DNA of 64,000 bases. Source: Burkholderiaceae bacterium 16. Its GTDB lineage: Bacteria > Pseudomonadota > Gammaproteobacteria > Burkholderiales > Burkholderiaceae. Under the pieces are notes generated by a model that was given only the letters and a program-made list of their open reading frames with translations, did not search any database and was not told the DNA's origin. Shown here in pieces: positions 41,876 to 50,476 of this stretch (its first letter is position 1; each line of letters opens with the position of its first letter). The translations under genes were made by a program, and so were the position numbers. The DNA lies in the NCBI GenBank assembly GCA_000955785.1, contig JYOD01000062.1, positions 18,446 to 82,445 on the forward strand, in the 5' to 3' direction.

Positions 41876-42501
41876 TTAAACGACCGATGGAGAATCGGGC
41901 CACGGCAGATGAGCCGGGCCTTCCAATGCCCGCGGTCGTACAGTGCCAACGAAATCCTCGCGCCCGTTAATGCTGACGCGCGTGTTGTCGTTGCCGTTGT
42001 GGTGTAGGTAGACACCATTTCGGTCAGGAGGCAGCTTTCCTTCCATCGCCTCCAGGACGCGATGGAAGTCGTGCAGGTGACGAGGGTCATACTGCCCAGC
42101 CTCTCCGCTGCCACGATGCGGTCCCAGGGCTCGACGGTAAATCGGGTACCCGGCGTCTATCGTGAGGAACTTGAACGAGGTACCCCCGTGGGTAAGCTCG
42201 GCCCATCGCGGAACGGCGGGGTCGATGCGAAGCTCCAGTTGCGCAAACCTGCCGCGACTCGGCCTTACAAAATCTAGTGCGTCGTGGGGAAGGATTGCGC
42301 TGGCTTGGATGGCGCCGGCTAGCTGGTTGGCTTTCGCGGAAAGGAAACGCCCATGCGCTTCCCGTCCATCGCAACCAGGCGTGTTTCAGTCGAAGTCGCT
42401 TCGACAAAGACGCCATTGAGCCAATACCGTTGGTCGGTCTTGGGCGCGAGCAAGGCGATGGCCTTGAGCTGCCGCGGGTCAATCTGGATGATTTGAATCA
42501 C
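41876..42501 (-). pseudogene. DNA polymerase III sliding-clamp-like gene with a frameshift
   Basis: GTG start at 42501 with GGAG seven bases upstream. The first frame reads VIQIIQIDPRQLKAIALLAP, KTDQRYWLNGVFVEATSTET, RLVAMDGKRMGV, typical of the plasmid-borne beta-clamp middle domain. It then meets TAG at 42319-42321. The -1 frame takes over at once: FSAKANQLAGAIQASAILPH, DALDFVRP, through YDPRHLHDFHRVLEAMEGKL and NDNTRVSINGREDFVGTVRP, ending at 41876. One lost base within about 42325-42340 explains everything. Either a mutation, a sequencing error or a -1 frameshift (CGA-AAG contains A-AAG). Confidence 0.7.
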
Positions 42502-42630
42502 GAGTGTGCTCCAAAAAAATAGGAGCACAGCCACAAGGGACAATGCCCCTGTGGGTGACGAGACGCCTGGCGGATGCTAAGCGAGGATTCGATGCGTCGG
42601 AGACGCGGAAAGTGCTGGAATATTATCAGG
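42502..42630 (-). promoter_or_regulatory. Promoter-like box and structured leader, copy 7
   Basis: A -10-like CCTGATAATAT (42620-42630) is followed by GCGTC-TCC-GACGC-ATCGAATCC (42589-42607). Then come CCACAGGGG-5-CCCTTGTGG with one mismatch (42531-42554), then TGTGCTCC-9-GGAGCACA enclosing seven Ts (42505-42529) directly before the GTG start. This is the outermost leader of the right-hand series. Confidence 0.7.
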
Positions 42631-43402
42631 ACGGATGTTCTTTTGCACCCCCCAACGACAGGTAATTGCTTGTCGCCGCAGGCAGGCCACCGAAAAGAAA
42701 AGGCTCGTCGCCGAATTGTGGGATGGGATGGCAGTGTGGCTGCCAGGGTGGGCGGCCGGACTGCGGTATGTTACGTGGATGAGTCGGGCGGCCGAGATCG
42801 GCCATGAAGCGTCGTTCGCCTGCACCGTCATTCGGACATTCGGACGTCTGCTCCGCACCTTCTTCCCGGCATCAGGCCCAACGTCGATAGCCCCTAGCCT
42901 TGGTGCTTGGCGCTTTCCTCGACCTGTGCTGCGCGGCATGACTGCGACAGTGGATCGCTGGGGTGGCCGCGTTGAAGCGGTGAACTTCCGGCGGGCACAC
43001 AATGACAGCATCGGATCGGATTATTCGGCATGCGAGCCGCTTGTCGAAGAAGCACTCAGGTATATGCGCCCCCGTCGATTCGAAGTTCGATGCGTTCAAA
43101 CAGATCGGTGCAGCCAAGTAATCCGTTACTGCGCCGATCGTTGGAACGGTTGGCGATGCAGTTCGACTGAGGGCCGGCCAGGCCAACATCATCAGATGTC
43201 GAACCGAATCTCTCCCCTTGGAGCGGAGGGAACCTTTATGAGAAGATTGTGCGCCACAAGCGCCGCGAAAGATATCCGGGTGCCGTGTTGCGCCCGGTGC
43301 TTCTCATACTTGCCAAAACCAAACCATAGGCAAGGTTATTCATTGCGTCTTGTGCGATGTCGTTAGCAGGGCTCGCTTACGCAGCATTCATCAGGAGACT
43401 CC
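42631..43402. other. Gene-free stretch at the right end of the accessory block
   Basis: About 770 bases. Open frames exist on both strands, the longest on plus, but their translations are rich in R, C and W and lack any domain, typical of non-coding high-GC DNA. No att-like direct repeat with the left end (about 21.4 kb) was found by eye. The ggt ribosome site AGGAGACTCC ends the stretch. Confidence 0.5.
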
Positions 43403-45139
43403 ATGAATCCGAAATCAGGATTGCGGTGGTTCACCGCGATTGCATCCCTTTGTCTGACGACGAGCTTCGCGCCATCGTCGTACGCGGCTTCCGTGGCGCC
43501 GGTCGCCGCCGAGAACGGCATGGTCGTCACCGCGCAGCACCTGGCTACCAGGGTTGGAGTCGATGTGCTCAAGCGCGGTGGCAACGCTGTCGACGCCGCC
43601 GTGGCGGTGGGTTACGCGCTGGCCGTGGTGTATCCGGCCGCGGGCAACCTGGGTGGTGGCGGATTCATGACCATCCAACTGGCCGACGGCCGCAAGACAT
43701 TCCTTGACTTCCGGGAGGTTGCGCCAAAGGGTGCCACCGCGAACATGTACCTGGACAAAGACGGCAACGTGATCAAGGGCGCCTCCACCAAGGGACATCT
43801 GGCCGTGGGCGTGCCCGGCACCGTGTCCGGCATGGAGTACGCTCGCCGGAAGTATGGAACGATGAAGCGCGCGGACCTGATTGCCCCTGCCGTCAAGTTC
43901 GCTGAGAACGGCTTTACGCTCGAGCAGGGCGACGTGGATATGCTGCTCACCGCAACCAAGGACTTTCAGGAAGACCCTGCCTCCGGCGCAATCTTCCTGA
44001 ACAAGGGGCAACCGTTCCAGGTGGGCCAGAAGCTCGTTCAACGCGACCTGGCCAAGACGCTGCGCGCGATCAGTAACGGGGGAACCGAAGGCTTCTACCA
44101 AGGCTGGGTGGGGAAGGCAATCGTTGCCTCCAGCCAGGCTGGGAAGGGCCTGATCACGCAGGCAGATCTTGACGCCTACAAGACGCGCGAGCTGGCGCCG
44201 GTCGAATGCGACTATCGCGGCTATCACGTCGTGTCGGCACCCCCGCCAAGCTCGGGCGGCGTGGTAATCTGCGAGATGTTGAACATTATGGAAGGCTACC
44301 CGCTCAAGGACCTGGGCTACCACTCCGCGCAGGCCGTGCACTACCAGATCGAAGCCATGCGCCACGTCTATGTCGATCGCAACAGCTACCTGGGCGATCC
44401 GGACTTCGTGAAAAACCCGCTGGACCGCCTCTTGGACAAGAACTACGCCGCCAAGATTCGCGCGGCAATCGACCCGAAGAAGGCGGGCGTTTCGAAGGAC
44501 ATCAAGCCCGGCGTGGAGCCGCATGAAGGCAGCAACACCACGCATTACTCGATTGCCGACAAGGATGGCAACGCCGTTTCCGTCACGTACACGCTCAACG
44601 ACTGGTTTGGCGCGAAGGTCACTGCGGCCACGACAGGCGTGGTCCTGAACGATGAGATGGACGACTTTACCGCCAAGGTCGGCGTGCCGAACCTGTATGG
44701 CCTTGTCCAGGGCGAGGCCAACTCCATTGCCCCAGGCAAGCGCCCGCTGTCCTCAATGAGTCCGACCATCGTTACCAAGGACGGCAAGCCGGTGATGGTG
44801 GTGGGCACGCCAGGCGGCAGTCGTATCATCACGGCTGTACTGCTGACCATGATCAACGCCATCGACTACAACATGAATGTGCAGGAAGCCGTGGACATGC
44901 CGCGCTTTCATCAGCAATGGCTGCCGGACCTGACCAATGTGGAGGACTACGCTTTGTCCCCGGATACGCGCAAGATCCTGGAGGACATGGGGCATCGCTT
45001 CGGCCCGCCACAGCCGGCCAACCACCTGGCGACGATCATCGTCGGCGCACCGGCGCTCAGTGGCAAGCCGGTCGGCAACAACCGCTTCTATGGCGCCAAC
45101 GACCCGCGCCGCAACACCGGGCTGGCGGCCGGCTATTGA
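43403..45139 (+). CDS. ggt: Gamma-glutamyltranspeptidase
   Basis: 578 residues. Signal peptide MNPKSGLRWFTAIASLCLTT...SYA. Large-subunit motifs GGNAVDAAVAVGYALAVVYP and NLGGGGFMTIQLADGRKTFL. The autoprocessing site is GSNTTHYSIADKDGNAVS, whose Thr becomes the N-terminal nucleophile of the small subunit. The later GKRPLSSMSPTIVTKDGKPV and VGTPGGSRIITAV contribute the gamma-glutamyl pocket. It cleaves glutathione and other gamma-glutamyl compounds in the periplasm. Complete and apparently functional. Confidence 0.96.
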   Translation: MNPKSGLRWFTAIASLCLTTSFAPSSYAASVAPVAAENGMVVTAQHLATRVGVDVLKRGGNAVDAAVAVGYALAVVYPAAGNLGGGGFMTIQLADGRKTFLDFREVAPKGATANMYLDKDGNVIKGASTKGHLAVGVPGTVSGMEYARRKYGTMKRADLIAPAVKFAENGFTLEQGDVDMLLTATKDFQEDPASGAIFLNKGQPFQVGQKLVQRDLAKTLRAISNGGTEGFYQGWVGKAIVASSQAGKGLITQADLDAYKTRELAPVECDYRGYHVVSAPPPSSGGVVICEMLNIMEGYPLKDLGYHSAQAVHYQIEAMRHVYVDRNSYLGDPDFVKNPLDRLLDKNYAAKIRAAIDPKKAGVSKDIKPGVEPHEGSNTTHYSIADKDGNAVSVTYTLNDWFGAKVTAATTGVVLNDEMDDFTAKVGVPNLYGLVQGEANSIAPGKRPLSSMSPTIVTKDGKPVMVVGTPGGSRIITAVLLTMINAIDYNMNVQEAVDMPRFHQQWLPDLTNVEDYALSPDTRKILEDMGHRFGPPQPANHLATIIVGAPALSGKPVGNNRFYGANDPRRNTGLAAGY

Positions 45140-45781
45140 TTCAGCATTGCACGTTGGTTGCACGCTTTGGCGGGTAAGAAAGATGCAAACGGCGCGAGAC
45201 CAGTCGGCTCTCACGCCGTTTGCCATTCAGCGCCGCTCATTGCTGGAACCCGTTGATGCAACGCTAAGGGCGCTTTCCTATGGCGGTCATTCGACGCCGC
45301 GGCGTCAAATGACCGAGAAGGGTCGGGAAGGGACGACTGGGTTGCAGCGGGCGGAGGTCCCTTCCCGGCCAGTTTCCGACACTCGCCGGCGTACGCGCGT
45401 GGACACTTGAACGGCCGCTCCGCCTTGGCAACGGACCTTCCAACATCGAGGAGAATGAACCGAACGCGGTTGAGGGAGGCTCACTGCATTCGCGGCGATC
45501 ACGTTGAGCCGCGATGAGAGTTCACTGAGTCTAATGCGTTCCCACCTCGTCAAACTCGGCTCGGATACTACAGTGTAGGAAACCGGAATTAGCCGGACTA
45601 CGTGCCTTTTGCTGGACTGGAAATCCGGAATTAGCCGGAACGGCGTGAAATCCCGTGACGCTGAGCCAGAACCTGACGGTCCGGTTCACCGTCGCCTTTT
45701 GGTTGACGTAAGCAGTAGATGGGTCAAGAAATCGGGGAGCGGACGTCCCAATACGAGACACCACCATTTCCAGCCTGAGCC
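45140..45781. other. Intergenic patch with short dispersed repeats
   Basis: About 640 bases with no supported gene. It contains a 27-base repeat unit at 45575-45601 and a partial copy at 45621-45639 (CCGGAATTAGCCGGA core), discussed separately. The left half has weak inverted repeats only. Confidence 0.5.
45575..45601 (+). repeat. Direct repeat, first copy
   Basis: Begins GTAGGAAACCGGAATTAGCC and ends GGACTAC. A copy with three differences in 27 bases lies in the same orientation at 46008-46034. A shortened copy is at 45621-45639. The two full copies bracket about 430 bases containing one small open frame. Confidence 0.6.
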
Positions 45782-46006
45782 ATGCGTTTCATCCCGATCC
45801 GAGACCTGCACCTCGCTATCCGAGCCCGCGACCGCGATGCCTGGCGGGCACGGGCGGAAGGGATATTTGACGTCGAAGGTCTCATTCTGGCATGCGTTCC
45901 GGATGCCGCCACTTGCGATCCAAGCGTTGTGGCCGACGCGATCCGGGAGTGGTTCGACGTCGCAAGAGCTATAGAAAGTCGGCACGGGGCTGCTAACTCT
46001 TTCTAG
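45782..46006 (+). CDS. Small hypothetical protein inside the direct repeats
   Basis: 74 residues (MRFIPIRDLHLAIRARDRDA, WRARAEGIFDVEGLILACVP, ending ESRHGAANSF). Compact and helical, no family recognised. The stop is one base before the second direct-repeat copy, so frame and repeat seem to belong to the same small cassette. No good ribosome site, so it may not be translated. Confidence 0.4.
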   Translation: MRFIPIRDLHLAIRARDRDAWRARAEGIFDVEGLILACVPDAATCDPSVVADAIREWFDVARAIESRHGAANSF

Positions 46007-46007
46007 A

Positions 46008-46034
46008 GTAGGAAACCGAAATTGGCTGGACTAC
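46008..46034 (+). repeat. Direct repeat, second copy
   Basis: Begins GTAGGAAACCGAAATTGGCT and ends GGACTAC; 24 of 27 bases equal the copy at 45575-45601. Confidence 0.6.
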
Positions 46035-46433
46035 CGTGCACTATGGCTTCTCCGCATTGAGACCGAGCCCGCAGACCGTGGTCTTGCCCTGCCGCTGCCG
46101 CCCACCCGACTGGAGCCGCAACCCCTCATGCCTGGGGCGCGTCCTTCATCCGGCCAAGCCCGGCCATGGAGGCGCTTTGGGTGCCCGAGCCGGGATTCTG
46201 GCTGCTGCCAGAGCGGTACCCGGAATACGCCTTCCACTCGAAGGAACTCCTCCAGGAGGGGCTGCAGCGACCCGTCGATCCGAATGTGCCCTTTGTGGGC
46301 GGGCGTCGACCGATCGTTGTCGGTGGCATGAGCATGCGCTGCGGGCACAAGGACTTTGCGTTGGACGTCTTCCATCGCGCGCGCAAATCCGCCTCGCGCA
46401 TCAGCGTGCGGACCCGATAACAGTTGCGCCTCT
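46035..46433. other. Possible gene debris between repeat and Crp/Fnr gene
   Basis: About 400 bases. Plus-strand frame 46166-46420 (MEALWVPEPGFWLLPERYPE) and an overlapping minus-strand frame both look partly protein-like, but neither has a family or both ends intact. Probably a remnant of an inserted element; I see no transposase motif. Confidence 0.35.
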
Positions 46434-47252
46434 TCAATCCCCGGAGTGTGCGAATCTACGCAATGCCGCCAAATCCAGTATCTGAATCGACCCATACTCA
46501 GCAACCACTAACCCTGCATCTTCCAGTTCGCGGATGGCCCGATTCGTGTTCTGCCTTGAAAGCCCGCAAAGCCTCCCAATTTCCTCCTGGGAGAAGCCCA
46601 ACGTCTTGTCCGTGGCTGGATAGAGCTGCTGATTGAAAAGCTCTGCCAAACAGAATGCCACCCGCGCAGATGCTTCATGCAGCCGAAGGTTGTGCACCAG
46701 TCCAACGTAGTAGCCGCATCGAGCGTTGAGTTGGTCGATCACGTATCTGCTGAACGAGTGGCTCTGCTCAAGGAGCCAAAGGAATGTCGACTTGGGTACG
46801 AATGCTAGGCGACTATCCCGGATCGCAACAACAGAATAGGGCCGTGGCTCGTCTTTCAGCACAACACCCTCACCGAACCACGAGCCGGCAGGAACGCCCG
46901 CAAATGTGATAACCCGCCCCTCTCTCGAGGCGGTATCGACCTTCACGATCCCTTCCATCACCGCAAGCCAGTGGTCGGCAGGATCCCCTCGATGGCACGC
47001 AACAGCACCAGCATCGTAGGATCGGTCAAAGCTATCACGCATAACTCGAGTCTTCTGCTCAGAGGTCAGATTCGAGCACCAGGGCGCCTGCAAAAGAAAC
47101 GCCTCCAGACTTGGATGGCCAGGCTTGCAAAAACCATCATTGCGATTCTGCAAGGTGGAGTCGACCAAGCTGCTGGATTTCGAGAGGGCGACGGGCGAAA
47201 CTCGCATCGGTTCCGCTCGCTTGGCTTGCATGCCATTCACGTGGTTCATCAT
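46434..47252 (-). CDS. Crp/Fnr-family transcriptional regulator
   Basis: Up to 272 residues; the true start may be internal (for example 47207), since the first ~40 residues are not conserved-looking and no ribosome site stands out. Cyclic-nucleotide-binding beta-barrel: YDAGAVACHRGDPADHWLAV, VITFAGVPAGSWFGEGVVL. Long C-helix, then the winged helix TLGFSQEEIGRLCGLSRQNT followed by NRAIRELEDAGLVVAEYG. The typical FNR cysteines for an iron-sulfur cluster are absent. Target unknown. Confidence 0.9.
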   Translation of the reverse strand: MMNHVNGMQAKRAEPMRVSPVALSKSSSLVDSTLQNRNDGFCKPGHPSLEAFLLQAPWCSNLTSEQKTRVMRDSFDRSYDAGAVACHRGDPADHWLAVMEGIVKVDTASREGRVITFAGVPAGSWFGEGVVLKDEPRPYSVVAIRDSRLAFVPKSTFLWLLEQSHSFSRYVIDQLNARCGYYVGLVHNLRLHEASARVAFCLAELFNQQLYPATDKTLGFSQEEIGRLCGLSRQNTNRAIRELEDAGLVVAEYGSIQILDLAALRRFAHSGD

Positions 47253-47576
47253 TTGGAGCCAGTATTGCGCAGTTGCATGATCACCTGTTTGCGCTGAGCA
47301 CCCGTCGCCGACTTGATACCGCTGGCATGTGGCAAGCGCTGTGCAGAACTCCAGTCTTCCAGATCCTTGGCAGACCTCCGACCTGGGAAGCTGTCGGGAT
47401 CAAGTGGGATTCGACGTTCCGTTAAGTGAAATCTGGATTCACTTTAGACTATGGCCCGAAAGGGATACTGTCAAGGGAAACAAGGCTAGGTGTTTGTACG
47501 GAGAGCGCTATAATGGCCACCATAAAGGTGAGCGGTGTACTGCACAATTTCTCGTCGAAAAGCAGGCATAACTGAA

Positions 47577-48227
47577 ATGGAAATTCCACATAGCCCTCCG
47601 CGCATTCGGATTCGCCGGCGGGGTGCCGACAAACATCCGTTGATCCTCCAAGCCGCACGAGATTTGGTGGCGGAATCTGGGTTCCGAGAAGCCCAGATGT
47701 CGTTGATTGCCGAGGCTGCAGGCATCGCGATCGGCACGTTGTACCGCTACTTTCCGTCCAAGACCGAGTTGTTGGTCGAACTCGTGAAAACGACGGCGCA
47801 ACGGGAAGTCGACGTCGTAGCTGGTATCGCCATGCGTGATGGGACCGCACTAGAACGTCTTGGTGCGGCCGCATGGACGTTCGCGAGTCGCGCTTTGCGA
47901 GGCCAACGCTTAGCCTACGCCCTAGTCGCTGAACCTGTTGAGCCAGATGTCGAGGCTGCCCGGCTCACTTATCACCGAGCACTGGCCAGGGTATTCAAGA
48001 CGATCATTGAGCAGGGTATGGCGAATGGCGAGTTCCCTGCACAGGATGCCGCCGCATCGGCAGACTGCATAGTCGGCTGCCTTTTCGAAGGCCTGGTGGC
48101 ACCGCTCACCAACAACGCTACAGCCGATGCTGTCCAGGCAGCCGCCCACGGCTCGGCCATCATCACCTTTTGTCTGCGAGGGGTTTCAGGCTTACAGGCG
48201 CCCGCCTATAGGATTCCGACTGTGTAG
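47577..48227 (+). CDS. TetR-family transcriptional regulator
   Basis: 216 residues from the ATG at 47577; a GTG at 47535 with AAGGTGA upstream would add 14 residues. The helix-turn-helix is clear: ILQAARDLVAESGFREAQMS then LIAEAAGIAIGTLYRYFPSK. The C-terminal ligand domain is all-helical. Convergent with the tannase gene, whose 3' end is about 220 bases away. The TetR may control the tannase or the nearby catabolic cluster. Confidence 0.9.
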   Translation: MEIPHSPPRIRIRRRGADKHPLILQAARDLVAESGFREAQMSLIAEAAGIAIGTLYRYFPSKTELLVELVKTTAQREVDVVAGIAMRDGTALERLGAAAWTFASRALRGQRLAYALVAEPVEPDVEAARLTYHRALARVFKTIIEQGMANGEFPAQDAAASADCIVGCLFEGLVAPLTNNATADAVQAAAHGSAIITFCLRGVSGLQAPAYRIPTV

Positions 48228-48351
48228 TCGCTTCCTTCAGGAATCGACCGTCTCTACCGGCTAGCGGAGGACGATCTCAACCCCCGACCTCGCCTTCCGC
48301 AAGGATTTCTGTCGCGCCGACTACCTCTACAAGCCTCTTGCCCTTAGCGGA

Positions 48352-48387
48352 TGTGCTGCCGGCCTCGTGTTTTCGGCCGGCAGCACA
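48352..48387. terminator. Thirteen-pair hairpin between TetR and tannase genes
   Basis: Arms TGTGCTGCCGGCC and GGCCGGCAGCACA with a ten-base loop. Perfectly paired, no strong T-run. Most likely the end hairpin for the two converging transcripts. Confidence 0.65.
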
Positions 48388-48418
48388 AGAGGACTGGAGT
48401 TGTGAAGTGACTTGATCC

Positions 48419-48442
48419 GCCTGTGACAATATTGTCACAGGC
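48419..48442. repeat. 24-base perfect palindrome at the tannase 3' end
   Basis: Half-site GCCTGTGACAAT joined directly to its complement ATTGTCACAGGC. It lies 7 bases past the tannase stop. It contains TGTGA-N8-TCACA, close to but not equal to the Crp consensus spacing of six. Could act as a terminator stem or as an operator for the nearby TetR or Crp/Fnr protein. Confidence 0.6.
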
Positions 48443-48448
48443 AGTGGA

Positions 48449-50146
48449 TCAATTGGAGCACGTATAGCTTGATGCGGCGTTCACGTCCCCGCTGACGTAC
48501 TTTGGCCACTTGGGGTACTCGCACAGAGGCCGAGTGCGTCCCGCAGTGGGCGGGTTCAAGTCGGTAACGACGAGATTTTGCGGAGCCGTGCCTTTCGTGA
48601 CCCAGTTGTCCAAAGCAGTCAGCCCATCATATGCCGCCTCAAACTGCCCGCCCGTGCCATGTGCGGCACCGGGAACCAGATAGAACTTGAGGAATGACGA
48701 CAACGCATTCTGCCCATAGTTCGCCAGCAATCGGTTGTAGTAGTCAATCGACATTTGAGCCGGAATGAACTGGTCGGATTGCCCGTGCTGAAGGATCACC
48801 TTCCCACCTCGGTTCTTGAAGTTGTCCAGGTTGACAGTCGTGGAGTCCATCATTTGACTCACCGTCTGTGTCCTAGCGGTGAGCAACCCTGGATCCGTGA
48901 AGTTGAAGGACATCAAATCGAGCGAGGGATCCCTTGCAATAGCGTATCGCACGAGGCTATTCGGGAAGGCATAGAAGAACGACCATTGTGCAGTTGCATT
49001 TGTCCCAGGGTCCAGTACGGCGTCTGCTGGAGAGTCCCCCAGCGGTAACAAGAAGCCACTCCAGAAATCGGTGCCTGCGAGGATGTTGTAACCCGGAATG
49101 CTGTGAATACCGTTTGCGAAATCAAAGTTCGTCTTCAGCGGCGTGGCCATGGTATTGACAGTGCTGATCTGGGCGTCAGACAGGCAAGTGTCGCCCGTGT
49201 CGGCGCCCCCCGGGCATCGCACAGTCGCCGGATCGAACGTACAAGGACTCGGATTGCTGATCAGGCCGTCTGTCGCGCCGTCCAAACTGTCACAGGCCGA
49301 CATCACAGCCTTCTTGAGCATAGCGGCCTTGTTTGCGTTGATGAAGCCGCCTCGGGCAAGTGACGCCTGAGAGATGCGCCCCATTTGGAAGGCCAGCCCC
49401 ATGATCCCGGACGCGGGATACGTCGAAATGATGCCATCGTAGTCTGAGGCGTACTTCTGCGCAGCGATAAGCGCCTGGCGACCGCCGCCAGAGCCACCAA
49501 TGTAGTAGCTATGCGCGAACGTCGCCCCGTAGCGCTGCTTGGTTAAAAACAGAGCGACATCATGCGTTTTCTTGATGTGGTCGCCGGCATAGTTCGCCAA
49601 CGCCTCATCGTTCTGAGCGAACCGGCCATCCCCAAAGCTTCCTTCATGCCCGCTATCGCTGCCAAGCGTCACATATCCGCGCGCCAGCGGAGTCAGAACC
49701 CCCTTCGGTTCGCCATAGGATGTGAGGCCGGTTTTTGTGAAGCCTGTTGTGGCCGGGACAGACCCGTCAAGCCCACCACCACCGAAGTGAACAGATTTCC
49801 CGTTCCAAGTGGACGGCAAATCAACTTCGAACTTGATGTCCGGCGCGGCCGGGTCCACGGGATGAATCCCCCCCAAGACCTTGCAGAACTCGCCATTTGT
49901 ATTGCCCGACGCCGTCGCAGCAATGAGCGTCGCCGACGCGATCGTGGCGCCAGTCGTTGGCAAACCAATCGCGGAGGCTGGTACGGCTGAACCTTGAAGC
50001 GCCGCGCACTGCTGCGCTGGCGTCAACTGGGGCGTGGCATCGGCTACGACAGAGTCGCTGCCTCCTCCACAACCAACGACGAGCAAGGCCGATAGCGTTG
50101 CCACAGTGGGTGCAAGCCATTGCGGCCTGACTTTGGTGAACTTCAT
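48449..50146 (-). CDS. Tannase/feruloyl esterase family lipoprotein
   Basis: 565 residues. Lipoprotein signal peptide with lipobox LLVVGC, then GGGSDS. Alpha/beta hydrolase of the tannase family: nucleophile region SYYIGGSGGGRQALIAAQKY (the usual first residue pair is GC; here GG), IISTYPASGIMGLAFQMGRI, the calcium-loop/lid cysteines CDSLDGATDGLISNPSPC, QHGQSDQFIPAQMSIDYYNR and LVPGAAHGTGG with the catalytic His. It would hydrolyse esters of aromatic acids such as ferulate or gallate at the cell surface. The product acid could feed the CoA-dependent cluster at 50.5-57.4 kb. Confidence 0.88.
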   Translation of the reverse strand: MKFTKVRPQWLAPTVATLSALLVVGCGGGSDSVVADATPQLTPAQQCAALQGSAVPASAIGLPTTGATIASATLIAATASGNTNGEFCKVLGGIHPVDPAAPDIKFEVDLPSTWNGKSVHFGGGGLDGSVPATTGFTKTGLTSYGEPKGVLTPLARGYVTLGSDSGHEGSFGDGRFAQNDEALANYAGDHIKKTHDVALFLTKQRYGATFAHSYYIGGSGGGRQALIAAQKYASDYDGIISTYPASGIMGLAFQMGRISQASLARGGFINANKAAMLKKAVMSACDSLDGATDGLISNPSPCTFDPATVRCPGGADTGDTCLSDAQISTVNTMATPLKTNFDFANGIHSIPGYNILAGTDFWSGFLLPLGDSPADAVLDPGTNATAQWSFFYAFPNSLVRYAIARDPSLDLMSFNFTDPGLLTARTQTVSQMMDSTTVNLDNFKNRGGKVILQHGQSDQFIPAQMSIDYYNRLLANYGQNALSSFLKFYLVPGAAHGTGGQFEAAYDGLTALDNWVTKGTAPQNLVVTDLNPPTAGRTRPLCEYPKWPKYVSGDVNAASSYTCSN

Positions 50147-50476
50147 GACGTTGTCTCCTAGCAGACGCCGGGACTTCTAGTTGTCCACGAGTCGCTTTCG
50201 TTCAAGTAAATAGTCCTGCGAGGTACGTCGTCACTGACGAGCATGGCGGCGAAGCACCTCGATGACGACCATACCGATCGGGCCTGCTCAGGATTGTCTT
50301 GCGCAAGACGATTGGAAATTTCGAGCCGTATTCAGTCGAAGATGTTGGAGTAGCCCTGCCATATTCAGGTTGGGCCACTCCTTGATGTACAGAAAACCTT
50401 GTTCAAGCTGGCAGTCGTTTTCGTTCTGGAATGCCGCCCGCTCTGTGGTCTCGACACCTTAAGCATTTACCCGCTG
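50147..50476. other. Upstream region of the tannase gene with a palindrome
   Basis: 330 bases with no gene. At 50296-50309 lies the perfect palindrome GTCTTGCGCAAGAC, extended to 9 of 10 pairs per arm (50293-50312). It is positioned as an operator some 150 bases before the tannase start. No promoter could be fixed by eye. Confidence 0.5.

Noticed and set aside
26520..42607. Seven regularly recurring repeats as a CRISPR array
   Set aside because: Copies are kilobases apart, lie between genes and vary with stem compensation; no spacers and no cas genes.
42635..43366. 243-codon plus frame right of the accessory block
   Set aside because: Arg/Cys/Trp-rich and without a fold or ribosome site; searched for integrase motifs (R-H-R-Y) and found none.
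21309..43402. Attachment-site direct repeats bounding the accessory block
   Set aside because: Only a short C-run resemblance between about 21466 and 42645; too simple to be an att site. No tRNA gene at either edge.
46031..46504. Minus-strand frame as a transposase
   Set aside because: No DDE residues or helix-turn-helix visible, and it runs into the Crp/Fnr gene; listed only as possible debris.
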